Numbered from the stretch's first letter, positions 34,273 through 44,280 are shown. The stretch is DNA of 64,000 bases from Poa pratensis (GCA_947311845.1 CAMZMU010000052.1:135214919-135278918), one strand, 5' to 3'. Program-made: numbers and translations. Notes: generated from the sequence alone by a model not told the origin.

Positions 34273-34353
34273 CTCCCTACGATCCTAAAAAAAGTGTCGT
34301 GGTTGTAGGTGGTCGGTTCAATTCCTTCGACACATAAATAGGATTGGAGGGAG
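34273..34353. mobile_element. Stowaway MITE (81 bp), diverged
   Basis: The left end CTCCCTACGATCCTAAA matches the inverted right end CTCCCTCCAATCCTATT, TA at 34271-34272 and 34354-34355. Confidence 0.8.
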
Positions 34354-34549
34354 TAAAATTTACTCTTTTTCTTGTCACGGAGTCAATCCATACTTCTCAG
34401 ACAGACTAATGTAAAGTTCAACATTAGAAAGATATAGAGTAGTTTTATACAGACACGCATGTGTGAGTACACAAATTACAGATTACGCACATAATGCAAA
34501 TTAATGCAACAAGGCAACAAGCATCGGCTGATTGCACGCACGCACATTG

Positions 34550-34924
34550 TTACTCGAGGATCGCATGGCCAGCGACAGCGGCCAAGAAGAGCAGCGGAAG
34601 AACCGACACCCACAGCACCGTCATCCCGACGGCATGCCGACGGAGCGGGTCGTGCGACACCCATAGCCCCGCCCACGCCTCCGCGAGCCCAAACAGGACG
34701 ATGAGGACGAGGACACCGTAGTAGGCGTAGAACAGGGAGCTTGTCCGCACGAACAGGCCCGCCGGCGGCCTGAACAGCGCCAGGTACAGGGCCGCCGCGG
34801 CCTTGCCGACCCCGCCGGTGACCATGACGCGGGGCAGCTTCGTCGGCTCGTGGCTCGCGTCCACCATGTCGGAAAGTGTGCTGCCGCTGCCGAGCTCGGT
34901 GTCGATGGCAATGGCGGCATCCAT
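34550..34924 (-). CDS. Small membrane protein, intact copy 3
   Basis: A single-exon gene of 124 codons, ATG 34924 to stop 34550. The first about 40 residues are hydrophilic (MDAAIAIDTELGSGSTLSDM, then EPTKLPR). An amphipathic stretch follows (LYLALFRPPAGLFVR), then two membrane-spanning candidates, residues about 66-90 (FYAYYGVLVLIVLFGLAEAW) and about 102-123 (LWVSVLPLLFLAAVAGHAIL). I do not recognise a named family. Two broken paralogues on the same strand (29520-30826 and 32777-32806) show that it is a local tandem family. A TATA box (35042-35051) and a duplicated dyad element (35222-35286) lie upstream and are shared with copy 2. Conservation of the C-terminus with copy 1 supports a real gene. 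Confidence 0.8.
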   Translation of the reverse strand: MDAAIAIDTELGSGSTLSDMVDASHEPTKLPRVMVTGGVGKAAAALYLALFRPPAGLFVRTSSLFYAYYGVLVLIVLFGLAEAWAGLWVSHDPLRRHAVGMTVLWVSVLPLLFLAAVAGHAILE

Positions 34925-35041
34925 CGGGCGAGGGCGATCGGAGTTTCAGAAATGGCTCGTTGTGTGTTGGGCAGCTTGAAGCTATAGCTGATCGATCGGA
35001 TGAAGGCAAGTGATAGTGCACTGTGCTTCATTTAAACCGTA

Positions 35042-35051
35042 CTATATATAG
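35042..35051 (-). promoter_or_regulatory. TATA box of copy 3
   Basis: CTATATATAG on the minus strand, about 118 bp upstream of ATG 34924. Confidence 0.75.
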
Positions 35052-35221
35052 GGAATTTCAGTGGCCCGAGTGTCCGAGCGGCCAAGCCCGAGACGTACTG
35101 CCCGATCCAAATCGGAAGGGTGCACGTGTGACAGGGATAGATGGCCCGTTGCGCTTGTCCGACTCAAAAGAGTGCCAACTGCTACGCCAGTTACTTAATT
35201 GGTACGAGTAGAAGACTAGCC

Positions 35222-35286
35222 GGGCTCGTCGTAAGCCCGAGTCCGAGCAAGAAAGTCGGACGACTGGCCGGACTGAGCGTGAGCCC
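35222..35286 (-). promoter_or_regulatory. Duplicated 48-bp dyad element upstream of copy 3
   Basis: Imperfect dyads GGGCTC-N5-AAGCCC (35222-35238) and GGACTG-N5-GAGCCC (35270-35286), again 48 bp apart and each followed by CAAGAAAGTCGG. Same arrangement as upstream of copy 2. GCCCGA recurs in the surrounding 300 bp. Confidence 0.6.
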
Positions 35287-35399
35287 GAATCCGATCAAGA
35301 AAGTCGGAGCGCTGGCCGAGAGCTACGCCAGAGCCCGATGGCCTGCTCTTCGTCAACGAGGTTCGCTCAGGCCGTCGCTTTCAGTGTTGATAAAACCTC

Positions 35400-36157
35400 A
35401 AGCGTTGGTGTCTGCCGGTCGGGCTCGGGCCGATTCATTTGCGCCCGTGCCTCGCTATGCTTGCGGACGAGCATATCGAATGGCATCCGGAAGAGAAGAA
35501 CATGTGAGCCTCCCGGTGCCGGGCGCCAAGGAGAAGTTCGGGCCTTCAGGGAGAGAGGCTATAGAAACAGTTTTTTGTTGTTGTTGACTTGTTGTTGAGA
35601 AGAACAGAAACAGGTGTTGTAGTTTTTTTCGGCGACGGGAGGAAAAACTCAACCGGGCCGCGAGTTGTTCCGAAAGCCCAACGCTTGATGGATCAAGTCA
35701 TGGGTGTGGGTTGGCCGTGATGGCTGGAAAAGGAGTGCATAAGGCCGTGCCTCAACGACGTGGTCACCTGAGGCCAATAAGCCCAGCTCCTGCCGGGCTA
35801 ACAGCAACCCAGAGGTGCTAGAGAATAAAAAGGTCCACATCACTTTAGGCAATTCGTTATGGAGATTGTTGTCGAATTTTAGCTCTACTTTTCTGAGGCT
35901 CCCCTCGTTCGCTGATCCATTTTGTATCCATGACAAAGTAGATACGGTATATAGTTTCTTTTCCAAAAGAAGATTCTTGCAATTTACAGGACAGAAAGAT
36001 GCCAAACTGACACGGTTGGTTTCCTGAAAAACCCAGTTCTAGTGTTTGTCAGGGTTTACCCATCGAAGAAATGCCATTCAGGGTAAGACAAGCCTGGCCT
36101 CTGCATTTCAATGTTTAGTCCTTTTCAAATATCAGCAAGTTGGAGACAGAACGCAAC
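35400..36157. other. Unassigned intergenic DNA
   Basis: No supported gene. A minus-strand frame of 118 codons (35649-36005) has no recognisable domain. Confidence 0.45.
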
Positions 36158-36244
36158 GGGGTGGTGGCGCAGTTGGCTAGCGCGTAGGTCTCATAGCTAA
36201 AGCGAGTGATCCTGAGGTCGAGAGTTCGAGCCTCTCTCACCCCA
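36158..36244 (+). tRNA. trnM-CAU (nuclear): Elongator tRNA-Met (CAT) with 13-nt intron
   Basis: Acceptor arms GGGGTGG and TCACCCC, discriminator A at 36244. An A box-like TGGCGCAGTTGGC and a B box GGTTCGAGCC-like segment (GAGTTCGAGCC) are present. The anticodon CAT is at 36192-36194, followed by A, then the 13-nt intron 36196-36208 (GCTAAAGCGAGTG), then ATCCTGAGG. In plants only elongator tRNA-Met and tRNA-Tyr genes normally contain introns, and this position (after base 37) is the canonical one. CAA motifs lie just upstream and T7 just downstream, so the gene looks functional. Confidence 0.96.
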
Positions 36245-36245
36245 A

Positions 36246-36252
36246 TTTTTTT
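36246..36252 (+). terminator. Pol III terminator of tRNA-Met
   Basis: A run of seven T begins two bases after the discriminator base. Confidence 0.85.
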
Positions 36253-36612
36253 CCTTTTCAGTTTCCGCTTCAGCTAACGTTTTTTTTTTAAGATGAGCCA
36301 ACGCGTCTCTGGTTGTTAATCTACCGCCCAGTTGCAGGCATCCAGAACACATCCACATGGTCCAAGCAGGTTCTTGGTGCGTAAGCGCGCGGGAGCAAGA
36401 CAGCAAGTTGAACGGCAATGCTTGCGGCGGCGACGACCGACGATCGATCAGTTTCTTGGTGAAGTTTCGGCATCAGAGACGACATGGATAACGATTTATC
36501 AAATACCCGACCGTACCACTAGCTATCATTCCTGTATCCTACTCCTACATTGGCTGATTGATCCTACCATTAGTAGTTATCAATTAGCTCGGGCGTACAG
36601 GATGGATTATGA
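36253..36612. other. Unassigned DNA between tRNA-Met and CACTA element
   Basis: No gene or element recognised. Confidence 0.45.
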
Positions 36613-36629
36613 CACTACAGGAGAACATA

Positions 36630-36985
36630 TTTTTAGAGGCACTTTGAAATGCCTCTAAAAATCCCCAAAATGGCTCTAAGTATTTTTAGTGGCACTTTAA
36701 AAAGCGTTGCCAATAATCGTGTTGCTAAAAATCATAGAGGCATTTGAAGTAAAATGCTACTAAAAATGAGTATTTTTAGAGGCATTTCCAGATTTGCCTC
36801 TATACTTGGCACTGTTTTTAAAATGCCTCTAACTATTTTTAGAGGCATTTCCAGAAATGCCTCTATATTTTTTAGGGGCACTGTTTTTCAAATGCCTCTA
36901 ACTATTTTTAGAGGCATTTCCAGAAATACCTCTATATTTTTTAGGGGCACTGTTTTTAAAATGCCTCTAATCAATTCCACTGTAA
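36630..36985. repeat. Left subterminal repeats of the CACTA element
   Basis: AGAGGCATTT motifs in both orientations. The last part (about 36775-36985) is a tandem array of three units of 63-69 bp. Confidence 0.88.
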
Positions 36986-36992
36986 AAAGTAC

Positions 36993-37035
36993 TCCCTCCA
37001 TTCCAATTTAGATGTCCGTTCCAATTTAGATGTCG
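36993..37035. repeat. Truncated Stowaway end, partly duplicated
   Basis: TACTCCCTCCATTCCAATTT, then CGTTCCAATTTAGATGTC again. One end only. Confidence 0.5.
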
Positions 37036-37125
37036 CGACCGTAGTACACTGTACATTTTGCAAATAAACCCGTCATACATTCATCCCCTTACAAATTTGG
37101 CCTGCAACTTCAAAACTGAAACTAC

Positions 37126-37311
37126 GAACTTTGTTGTCCACCGTCCGCCGCAATCCGCCAGCGAGCGGAGGCTCGAGCAAGGCTAGCAGACGCCGGGTAG
37201 CAAGGCCGTCCCCCTCCCATTCCCTCCCGCTCTGGCCTCTCACCATGTTCCCGTCCCCGATGTCGATCTCGCCCTCCGCCGCCTCTTCCTCGTCGACCAA
37301 ATTCAAATCCC
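37126..37311 (-). pseudogene. Possible captured exon, unknown gene
   Basis: On the minus strand, an acceptor-like TGCGTTGCAG is followed by an open acidic segment (NLVDEEEAAEGEIDIGDGNM) and then a Leu/Ala-rich stretch. No family recognised. Its position beside known captured fragments makes a host origin plausible. Confidence 0.35.
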
Positions 37312-37339
37312 TGCAACGCACGAGACAATCACAGTAGCT

Positions 37340-39140
37340 ACTCAAATCTTTGAATTGTGTAAACAATCAACTTCTCAACAGATTGTACTGCCTACAAACT
37401 TTCAGGAAAAAATTGGGCAGCGCAAGATAGATTGACAGTCAAAAATTTACTTCAAATTTACTTCAACAAGTGTAAGATATGAGTAGGTGAAGTAAGCATG
37501 TGCAAGTTAGGAGTAAAGAAGCACTGAATTTTGTTCTGAAGCACTGAATTGTCAATCCATGCATTTACTTGGAGTAGTGAATAATGAAATTCAGTCTACA
37601 CTAAATTACCCTAGCACCAGATTACATTGGGTCATGAAGAAGAGCTGCACCCTCTTACTACACTGTTAAAAGCAAAAAAAATCTGCGGTTGAAAAAGTTC
37701 AGAAATAATAATGCAGATATGTATATGCATCTAGGAAGTGGAACAGATATTGACTCACAAAAGATTATGGTTGAGCTTTATAGCTTTGCATATGTTAACT
37801 TAAGTACATAAGCTAAGATGGGAAATGTAGAACACTTTGATTAGTACTCCTACTGTACTGTGCACCACATGTCATGTTTTCTGAAATACTCAAATGACCA
37901 CAAATATAAGCAGAATTCAAAGCACCTCAATCGATGGCAGCGCCTGCAGTGGGCCGCAGGATAGAACATTCAGGCAAACATTATTATTCACCCTGGTTAA
38001 TCGTGAAACAAATGTAAACAGCTGTTCGACAGATCTTATTTCCATCTTCCAGCGTTCATTTTCAGGGGAAAACATTCAGGCAAACATTATTATTCAGGCA
38101 AACAAGGATAGGAAATACAGTATCCAACTAGTCGAGTTGGCTCTGCCCAAAGTGCAATAAGGATAGGAAATACAATATCCTACCACTAAGTAACTATCCA
38201 GATATAGGCAAGTCTGAACCTGTATTGGCAGTGAGACTAAATTGGCATTCAGTACAACTGATTTGAATTAATGTGGCATGCTTTTTTACAATACCAGACT
38301 ACTTCGTCTTATGAAATGACAACCAACTAAACCAGACTACTTTAATTTTGTTAGAGAACCAATTTCAGGTGTAGAATATGAAGTTGACTATACAAGTGGA
38401 GAAAACATTAGCATAAAATGAATGTATATGCACTGAATCTATAAATTTTGTTCTGATTCAGTAAGGAAATCAATGGCACACGAGATGGGTGATTCATCAA
38501 GCTTTTAAGTTTCAAGTGCTGTCATTATCATGATAGAACCATGCTAAATTCAACTTGCGTGTCACAGTGAGCTAAACTGAAGATCAATAGGAAGAACGCA
38601 ACAATCATGAACAAGGCAATAATGAATCAATCTAAAGCTATGTTAGATGAGTAGTGAATCAATCAAAAGCTACTCCATCTTGCAAATACGCCAGGGGTGA
38701 TGCAAGCAAAATTATTGTGTCAAGCAAGCAGTATATTCTTCCTAATCTTGCAAGCAAACAGAATATTTTGCTACTGCAACAACTCCAGCAAGCTTGCTTG
38801 CAATAAAAATGAGCTTCTCTTACTACTCGAAATAGCACTGCAGGAAGTCTCAAATGTACTCCAGCACATGTTCCAAAGAGAATATATTCAACATATGCCA
38901 ATCCACAACGGACAGAGCAACTCCAAGTTTAACTAATCAGGAGTAAGATGATCTAGATGATCTAGTTGGAGTATTTCCTACAGTCGTTTCATCTCCTTAG
39001 TTAATCAAGTTCATATAGCTTGAGATTTTTCATCATTTAGAGCCTTTTGCATCCTGCAGCCATACAAATTTTGGATAGACAGCAGTAGTTATGGCAACTA
39101 CTCCAAATATAAATAAACATAAGGAGTATTCAGCTACACC
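37340..39140. other. A+T-rich interior of the CACTA element
   Basis: No conserved coding sequence recognised. It may be intron or intergenic host DNA captured with the gene fragments. Confidence 0.4.
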
Positions 39141-39344
39141 AACTACTCCAAATACAGATAAACATCAGGAGTACACAGGAGCATAGAGGAGATGGATGGT
39201 AACAGCAGAAGAAGGGGCAACATCAACAGAGATCGTAGGGAGTAGGGACCTGGCGAGGCGGGTGTAGAAGAGCTCAACGGCAGCAGAAGGCTTGGGATGT
39301 CGCCGAAAGCAGCACGTCGGAGCGGTTGGTGGCGACGGCAGCTC

Positions 39345-39481
39345 AGGGAGGTGAACGCACCGATGAGGGTGTTCCAGGTGACGGCGTCATGGTGCGGGCT
39401 TTCGTCGAACAGCCAGCGTGCGGCGGCGAGGTGGTCGGGGCGCAGCGACCGGAAGTAGGCGGCGAGGAGCATGTTCCACGA
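39345..39481 (-). pseudogene. Captured pentatricopeptide-repeat (PPR) gene fragment
   Basis: The minus-strand frame reads SWNMLLAAYFRS, then AARWLFDESP and HHDAVTWNTLIGAF. This matches consecutive PPR motifs (W-N-x-L-I-x-A-Y, A-x-x-L-F-D-E-x-P, D-x-V-x-W-N-T-L-I). PPR proteins bind organellar RNA. Only about 1.3 repeats are present, without start or end. The fragment lies directly downstream of the SF3B1 fragment on the same strand but in a different frame. Confidence 0.8.
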
Positions 39482-39512
39482 CCCGGACGGTGCTGGGACC
39501 GCTTGGCGGGCA

Positions 39513-39824
39513 CCCGTCGTCGTCCTCGGACGAGCGGGGGATGTCGGCAGCGGCGAGGGCGTGGCCCGTGTAGCACGCGAGGCGGCGCGTGGCCAGGTTG
39601 GGGGCGGCGGCGGAGGGCTCGTCCTCGGGCGCGTCGTCCTCGGCGGAGGCCGGGATGGAGGTGTCATAGCCGGCGAAGCGGGCGGGCCCCGAGGCGCCCC
39701 CGCCGTAGAGGTCCTTGTCGAAGGTGACGGAGGAGACGCCCATGGGCGCGCCCGCCGCCAGGGCCTCCTCCAGCTTCCAGCGCTCGTCCTGCGCGCGCGC
39801 GAGCTCCGCGTCAATCCCGTCCAT
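39513..39824 (-). pseudogene. SF3B1 fragment: Captured SF3B1 (splicing factor 3B subunit 1) first-exon fragment
   Basis: ATG 39824 starts MDGIDAELARAQDERWKLEE. It continues with the SF3B1 N-terminal hallmarks SSVTFDKDLYGG, RFAGYDTSIPAS, an acidic stretch, ATRRLACYTGHALAAADIPR and DDDG, about 104 residues. SF3B1 is a U2 snRNP component of the spliceosome of about 1,270 residues; everything after the N-terminus is missing. A classic plant leader (AAACCCTAGCCGCCATGG on the minus strand) precedes the start. After DDDG the frame leaves SF3B1 and runs on in GC-rich sequence to 39387, out of frame with the PPR fragment. Confidence 0.85.
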
Positions 39825-40075
39825 GGCGGCTAGGGTTTCCGCGCGGCCCAAATTGGGGGCGCGTGAAGCGACGCTCGGGAGAGAGAATACCAGGAGGAGA
39901 GTGGCGGGGATCCGCGGCGGCGGAAGCGGCCGGTGGCGTACGCGGCGGCGGACGGAGACGCAGCAGAGTGTGGAAGCGGCGGCGGGAGGAGAGTGTCGGA
40001 GCTCGGAGGTGAGAGGGAGAGTGGGCCAGGGACGTATGAGCCAACCCTAGTTGGGCTGGGCTTTATGCACCAGTT
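39825..40075 (-). promoter_or_regulatory. Captured SF3B1 5' UTR and promoter
   Basis: GC-rich leader with AAACCCTAGCC next to the start. Upstream are AACTAGGGTT (telo-box-like) and AAGCCCAGCCCA (site II-like GCCCA) motifs, typical of promoters of plant growth and RNA-metabolism genes. Confidence 0.55.
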
Positions 40076-40204
40076 TAAAGACACTCACATGCGCCTGTTC
40101 TCACAAAAAAAAACCTACGCAGCCACTATATATCATTTGTAGTCTGTAACATCCTAATTTTATTAGGTATAATTATTTAAGTGTAATACGTTGCATCATA
40201 ATAA

Positions 40205-40500
40205 ATTCAGATATTCAGAGGCACTCTACAAAAGTGCCACTAAAAATAGCATTTTCAGATGCAATTTGAAAAAATGCCACTAAAAATGGCATTTTTAGTG
40301 GCACTTTGACTAAAATGACACTAAAAATGTCATTTACAGAGGCATTTTAACTAAAATGCCACTAAAAATGCCATTTACAGAGGCAATTTAAAAAAATGCC
40401 ACTAAATATGACATTTACAGAGGCACTTTGACTAAAATGCCACTAAAAATGATTTTTAGGGGCATTTCAAAGCAGTGCCGCAAGTAAAATGCCTCTAATA
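40205..40500. repeat. Right subterminal repeats of the CACTA element
   Basis: Multiple AAAATGCCACTAAAAATG and ATTTACAGAGGCA units in both orientations, a mirror of the left array. Confidence 0.88.
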
Positions 40501-41059
40501 ATAGGTTCTCTTATAGTGTGAGCTGATGAGTGTTAGTAGCTGTACAGATATAAGTCCGGTGGGGCATGATTAGCCGGGGAAGAATGATTCCGCGGTGCCT
40601 GTCCATAACCGGGTGTCCTGAGCTGGATGGAGATAGCGAGGATGGGGACGACGATTTCTCGTTTAACCACGAACTGTTCCCCGATCAGATGCCAACCGAG
40701 GTGCGGTGGAGATGATCAGTGGTCGGGCGCTTTTTTACTTTTGCTTTCTGGGGTATATATGCGAGCAAAACCTGCGATCGATGGCCTAATTAGGGTGCCT
40801 TCGTTTTTGGAACCGGGTGGAATGGAATGGCACGGTTCCATTCATGGTGTGCATTCTCACGTTCGGTTTGGTGGTGGGATGGAGCCAACTCGTTCCTCGA
40901 AATGGAATATCCGCGGAAGATGCGGAACACACCCGTCCGGCCAAATCGGCCAGACGAGGTGGAACGGAACCGAGACTAAGAGCATCTCCACCGGCGCGCC
41001 CAATAGAGCGTCCGGCAAAGTTGCCGGACCGGCTCTTTTAGGCGCGCCGGCAGCAGTTG

Positions 41060-41130
41060 CCGCCTATTGGGAGCGGCCGGCCTATTGGGAGCGACCGGCC
41101 TATTGGGAGCGGCGCGCCCCACCGGTCGCT
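41060..41130. repeat. Subterminal tandem motif CCTATTGGGAGCG
   Basis: Three consecutive copies of CCTATTGGGAGCGGCCGG-like units followed by an inverted one (CGCTCCCAATAG). Confidence 0.8.
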
Positions 41131-41186
41131 CCCAATAGACGCTCCCACTAGCCCGACCCCACAGATTCAAATTCGAAAAACCACGT

Positions 41187-41312
41187 TCGGCGATCACACC
41201 AAAAATACGTCGCCATGGATCGGCGATCACACCCAAATACATCGCCAGGTTCGGCGATCACACCCAAAAGAATCGCCAGGTTCGGCGATCACACCCAAAG
41301 CATGCCAGGTCC
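41187..41312. repeat. Tandem repeat of about 32 bp, 4 units
   Basis: TTCGGCGATCACACCCAAA followed by a variable bridge and ATCGCCAGG, four times. Confidence 0.88.
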
Positions 41313-41460
41313 GGCAAAAATATTACAGAACATCGATGAATCAGTCGATCGTCAACACCGGCTCGAGGACCGACTCCTCCTGCGTGTCGGCGTCCTCCCA
41401 ACCAGGCCGCAGCGGCGGCGCAGCGGCTGCGTCGGAAGTAGTCCTGGTCGTCGTAGGCTC

Positions 41461-41486
41461 CCCACCCCCCCCCCCCCCCCCCCCCG
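41461..41486. repeat. Poly-C tract
   Basis: About 20 consecutive C after CCCCA. The length may be unreliable in the assembly. Confidence 0.85.
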
Positions 41487-41630
41487 TGGCGTCCATCGGC
41501 ATGGTGGTCATAGGCTCCTCCGTCGTGCCCATCCGCGTCTGCTCCTCCGCCGTGCCCATCCGCGTCGGCTCCGGCGGAATGACCCCCATCTCACGTAGGA
41601 TGCGCTGCTGGCTGATCTGTAACCAAGATC

Positions 41631-43469
41631 TCACCTCCGTACGGCAGTCAAGATCTTGAAGTCCTCCTTCATCTTCCGAGTGGCGGATTGCGACGCCTCG
41701 GACATGGCCTGCATCCTCGCCGTGTCGACTTGCATGACCGCCGCTTGGGCCTTCTCCTTCTCGACCTCGAGCCACTCCTTCTCTAGCTTGATCTTCTCCT
41801 TCTCGAGGGCGACCTTCTCGTCGTGCTTGCTCATCAATGACGACCAACTGTCGGCGAAGGTGTTTGCGTTTTGCTTCGACATGGTGGTGACGTCGGCGAG
41901 GCACTTGTCGATGGACGCTTGCATGGCCGCCGTGTTCCCCTTGTCGTTCTTGGCCTTCTTCTGCCCAACACAGGGCGGCCCTCGGACGCTGGCATCGCCG
42001 GGTCGTTGGGCCCTCGTGCGCCCTGGCCGTTGTTGAGGTCGATCCACGTCCTCTCCCACTTCTTGTTCGACTGCAGCTTGACGAAGCAATGCATGAACTT
42101 GAAGGACTTGTGATCATTGTTCTCACGGAACAACACCTCAGCGTCGGTGATCATGTCCTTCACCGTCTTGCCGCTCGCTTTCCGGTTTTGAATTTGCTTG
42201 AGGTCGCCGTGGAACTTGTTGCATTCGGCTTGGATAATCCTCCACCGATGCAACATTGCATTCCAATTGCGATCCATGGGCACCTTGGCATAGTCGCCGT
42301 ACCACATCGTCTCATGGAATTGGGCCTCGATCCTCTTCCAATACCGTTCGTAGGTTTGGTTGGCGCCGACGATGGAGTCGTTGGTGATTAGCTTCCATGC
42401 GTGGCAAAGGCACTCGTCCTCCTTCGTCTTCCAGCGTTTCCCTTTGGTACCCTTCTTCCTCGTCTTCGTTCCCGCGGCGTCGGCGAGGCCGGGGTCGTCA
42501 TCCTCATACTCGCCGCCGTCCTCTTCCTCCTCTTCGTCGTCGTCGTCGTCCGCGTACTCGTCGCCGCCGTCCTCACCGTGGACCTCCTCGTCCTCACCCG
42601 CGCCATTGCCGACACCCGCCTAGCTTCCATCACGGATAATGTGCCCCATCAGTTCGGAACCACCCATCTATTGTAATACATAATATGCAGGTCGGTTTCA
42701 TGCAACAGACACATCAATCTATGGGTAAAAGACAGCAATTTCGTACCATGTGGTGGTCGACGTCGTTTGCCATTTGGTCGAGCATGTGGATGTCGTCGCC
42801 GTCCACGCCGGTGCCGTCCTCGCGAAAGAGGCATTGCCGGCCGGTAACATCGTCGCGATGACGTCGCCGGCCTCTCTGCAGCATGGGCGACTTGGCCGCA
42901 ACATGGTTGAGATCAATGGGGACGCCGACGGTCGGCGAGTCGGAGCGGCTGCCGCTATCAAAGAAGGCCGAGCTCCGAACACGGGATGGCGGAGTGGCGC
43001 CATCGATAGCGTAGTACGCTGCGTTCGACGGCGAGACAACACCGGTGGTGGTGCTCCCCTGACTTGCGCCTCCGCCTCCGGTGTACGCCATCTCCAGCAC
43101 ACAGATCCGACCAAGATCCTTCTGCCGAGCCGACGCAGAGATGCGCCGCCCTCGCCTGTCGTCGGTTGCCGCTTGACGACGCGCCCGCTCGGTCTCCCAG
43201 GCCGCTTCAGACATATCCGGCGGCCGCGCGCGAGATTTTCGCGGGGCGACGTAGCCGCTAGCAGCACCACCGCGAGCAGCGCCCCCGCGAGCAGCACCTC
43301 GCTTGCCTCCTCCGGCGCGTCCGTCACCGCGGTTCCGTTTGGTGGCGACATCGCCGATGGACGTAGATTGCTGGGAGAGGCGGGAAAGTGGAGGGCGAGA
43401 GGAGACAAATGGTGGGAGGGAGGGGAAAGTGATAAATGTCGGTGTCGCTGACGCGCTGGGCCCGTCCAT
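41631..43469 (-). pseudogene. Harbinger ORF1-like SANT / NAM-associated protein
   Basis: Exon 1 from ATG 43469 (MDGPSASATP) is basic and low-complexity, with a conserved IDLN motif, and ends at 42747 with donor GTACGA. A 79-nt intron and acceptor TACAATAG lead to exon 2 at 42667. There an in-frame TAG (42620-42622) interrupts, followed in the same frame by an acidic stretch, a SANT/Myb-like helix region (GKRWKTKEDECLCHAWKLIT), RYWKRIEAQFHE, WRIIQAECNKFHG and FKFMHCFVKLQSNKKWE. A frameshift near 41980 precedes GQKKAKND and a long Lys/Glu coiled coil ending at 41631. PIF/Harbinger elements encode such a DNA-binding partner beside the transposase. The stop and the frameshift make this copy defective. 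Confidence 0.8.
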
Positions 43470-43680
43470 CAGATTTGGACGACGCGCGCGTTGCCGCGGT
43501 TGCCGGCGCACCCGGTTGCGTCCCTAGAAGCTGGGCGCGAAGCGGAGTTGCCGGATGTTCTATTGGGACGTGCCGGCAACTTTTTTCGTATTGGGCGTGC
43601 CGGTGGGGTGTTTTTTCGTGCCGGCACGCCCAAAACGTCTATTGGGAGCGGAGTTGGGCGCGCCGGTGGAGATGCTCTAA

Positions 43681-44280
43681 TTTCCTTCGTCTTCTCCCTC
43701 TCTCCTTCGTCTCCTACCTCGCCTCCTTCTTCGCCTCTGTCCCTCGTCTCCTCTCTCAACCACGCCCGGCCGAGGCGGCTAGCAGGCGCGGCGGCCAAGC
43801 AGGAGGCGACGGCGGGCCTGGGCGGAGCAGGGAGCATCCGCGCTGAGGCGGAGAAGATGCAGCGGAGCCGGGCGGCCATGGCCAGGCGCAGCACGGCCAT
43901 GGCCAGCATGGCCACGGGCAGGCGTAGCAGCCGCGACACTGGAGCAAGGAGCGGAGGCGAGGGGGCCGGGGCGGCGACCTCCCGAGGCGCGGCGACAACG
44001 GCGCGGCGGCCACGACCAGGCGCAGCACGGCCAAGGCCAGGCGTAGCAGCTGCGACGGCGGAGCAAGGAGCGGAGGCGAGGGGGCCGGGTGGCGACCTCC
44101 CGAGGCGCGGCGGCCAGCAGAGGGGCGGCGACCTCCCGAGGCTCCCGAGGCGCGGCGGCCAGCACAGGCACGGCGACAACGGCGGACAGCTGCGCGGCGG
44201 CCACGGCCATGGCGGATTAGGGCTGCCACGGCTGCGCCGGAGGAGCAAGGACGGCCACGGCCACGGCGGCGATGCAATCT
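43681..44280. repeat. GC-rich low-complexity core of the outer element
   Basis: Degenerate repeats (GGAGCAAGGAGCGGAGGCGA, then CGACCTCCCGAGGCGCGGCG) occur several times between 43940 and 44165. Long frames are open on both strands because stop codons are rare; no gene is supported. Confidence 0.7.

Larger units (their letters stand above)
36613..40518 (-). mobile_element. Pack-type CACTA element carrying host gene fragments
   Basis: Left end CACTACAGGAGAAC, inverted right end CACTATAAGAGAAC, and a 3-bp duplication tga (36610-36612, 40519-40521). 3906 bp. Both ends contain arrays of TTTTTAGAGGCATTT / AAATGCCTCTAAAAA motifs. There is no transposase, so it is non-autonomous. The interior holds the SF3B1 promoter/exon 1 fragment, a PPR fragment and probably a third exon fragment (37126-37311), all readable on the minus strand. 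Confidence 0.93.
40980..43677 (-). mobile_element. Inner Harbinger-type element with ORF1 gene
   Basis: Ends GAGCATCTCCACCGGCGCGC on both strands and a 3-bp duplication taa (40977-40979, 43678-43680), as in PIF/Harbinger. Subterminal CCTATTGGGAGCG repeats are present. It encodes the SANT/NAM-associated ORF1 protein on the minus strand but no DDE transposase. Confidence 0.9.

Noticed and set aside
39315..39833. Plus-strand frames of 133 and 120 codons
   Set aside because: Antisense to the SF3B1 and PPR fragments, which are clearly recognisable on the minus strand.
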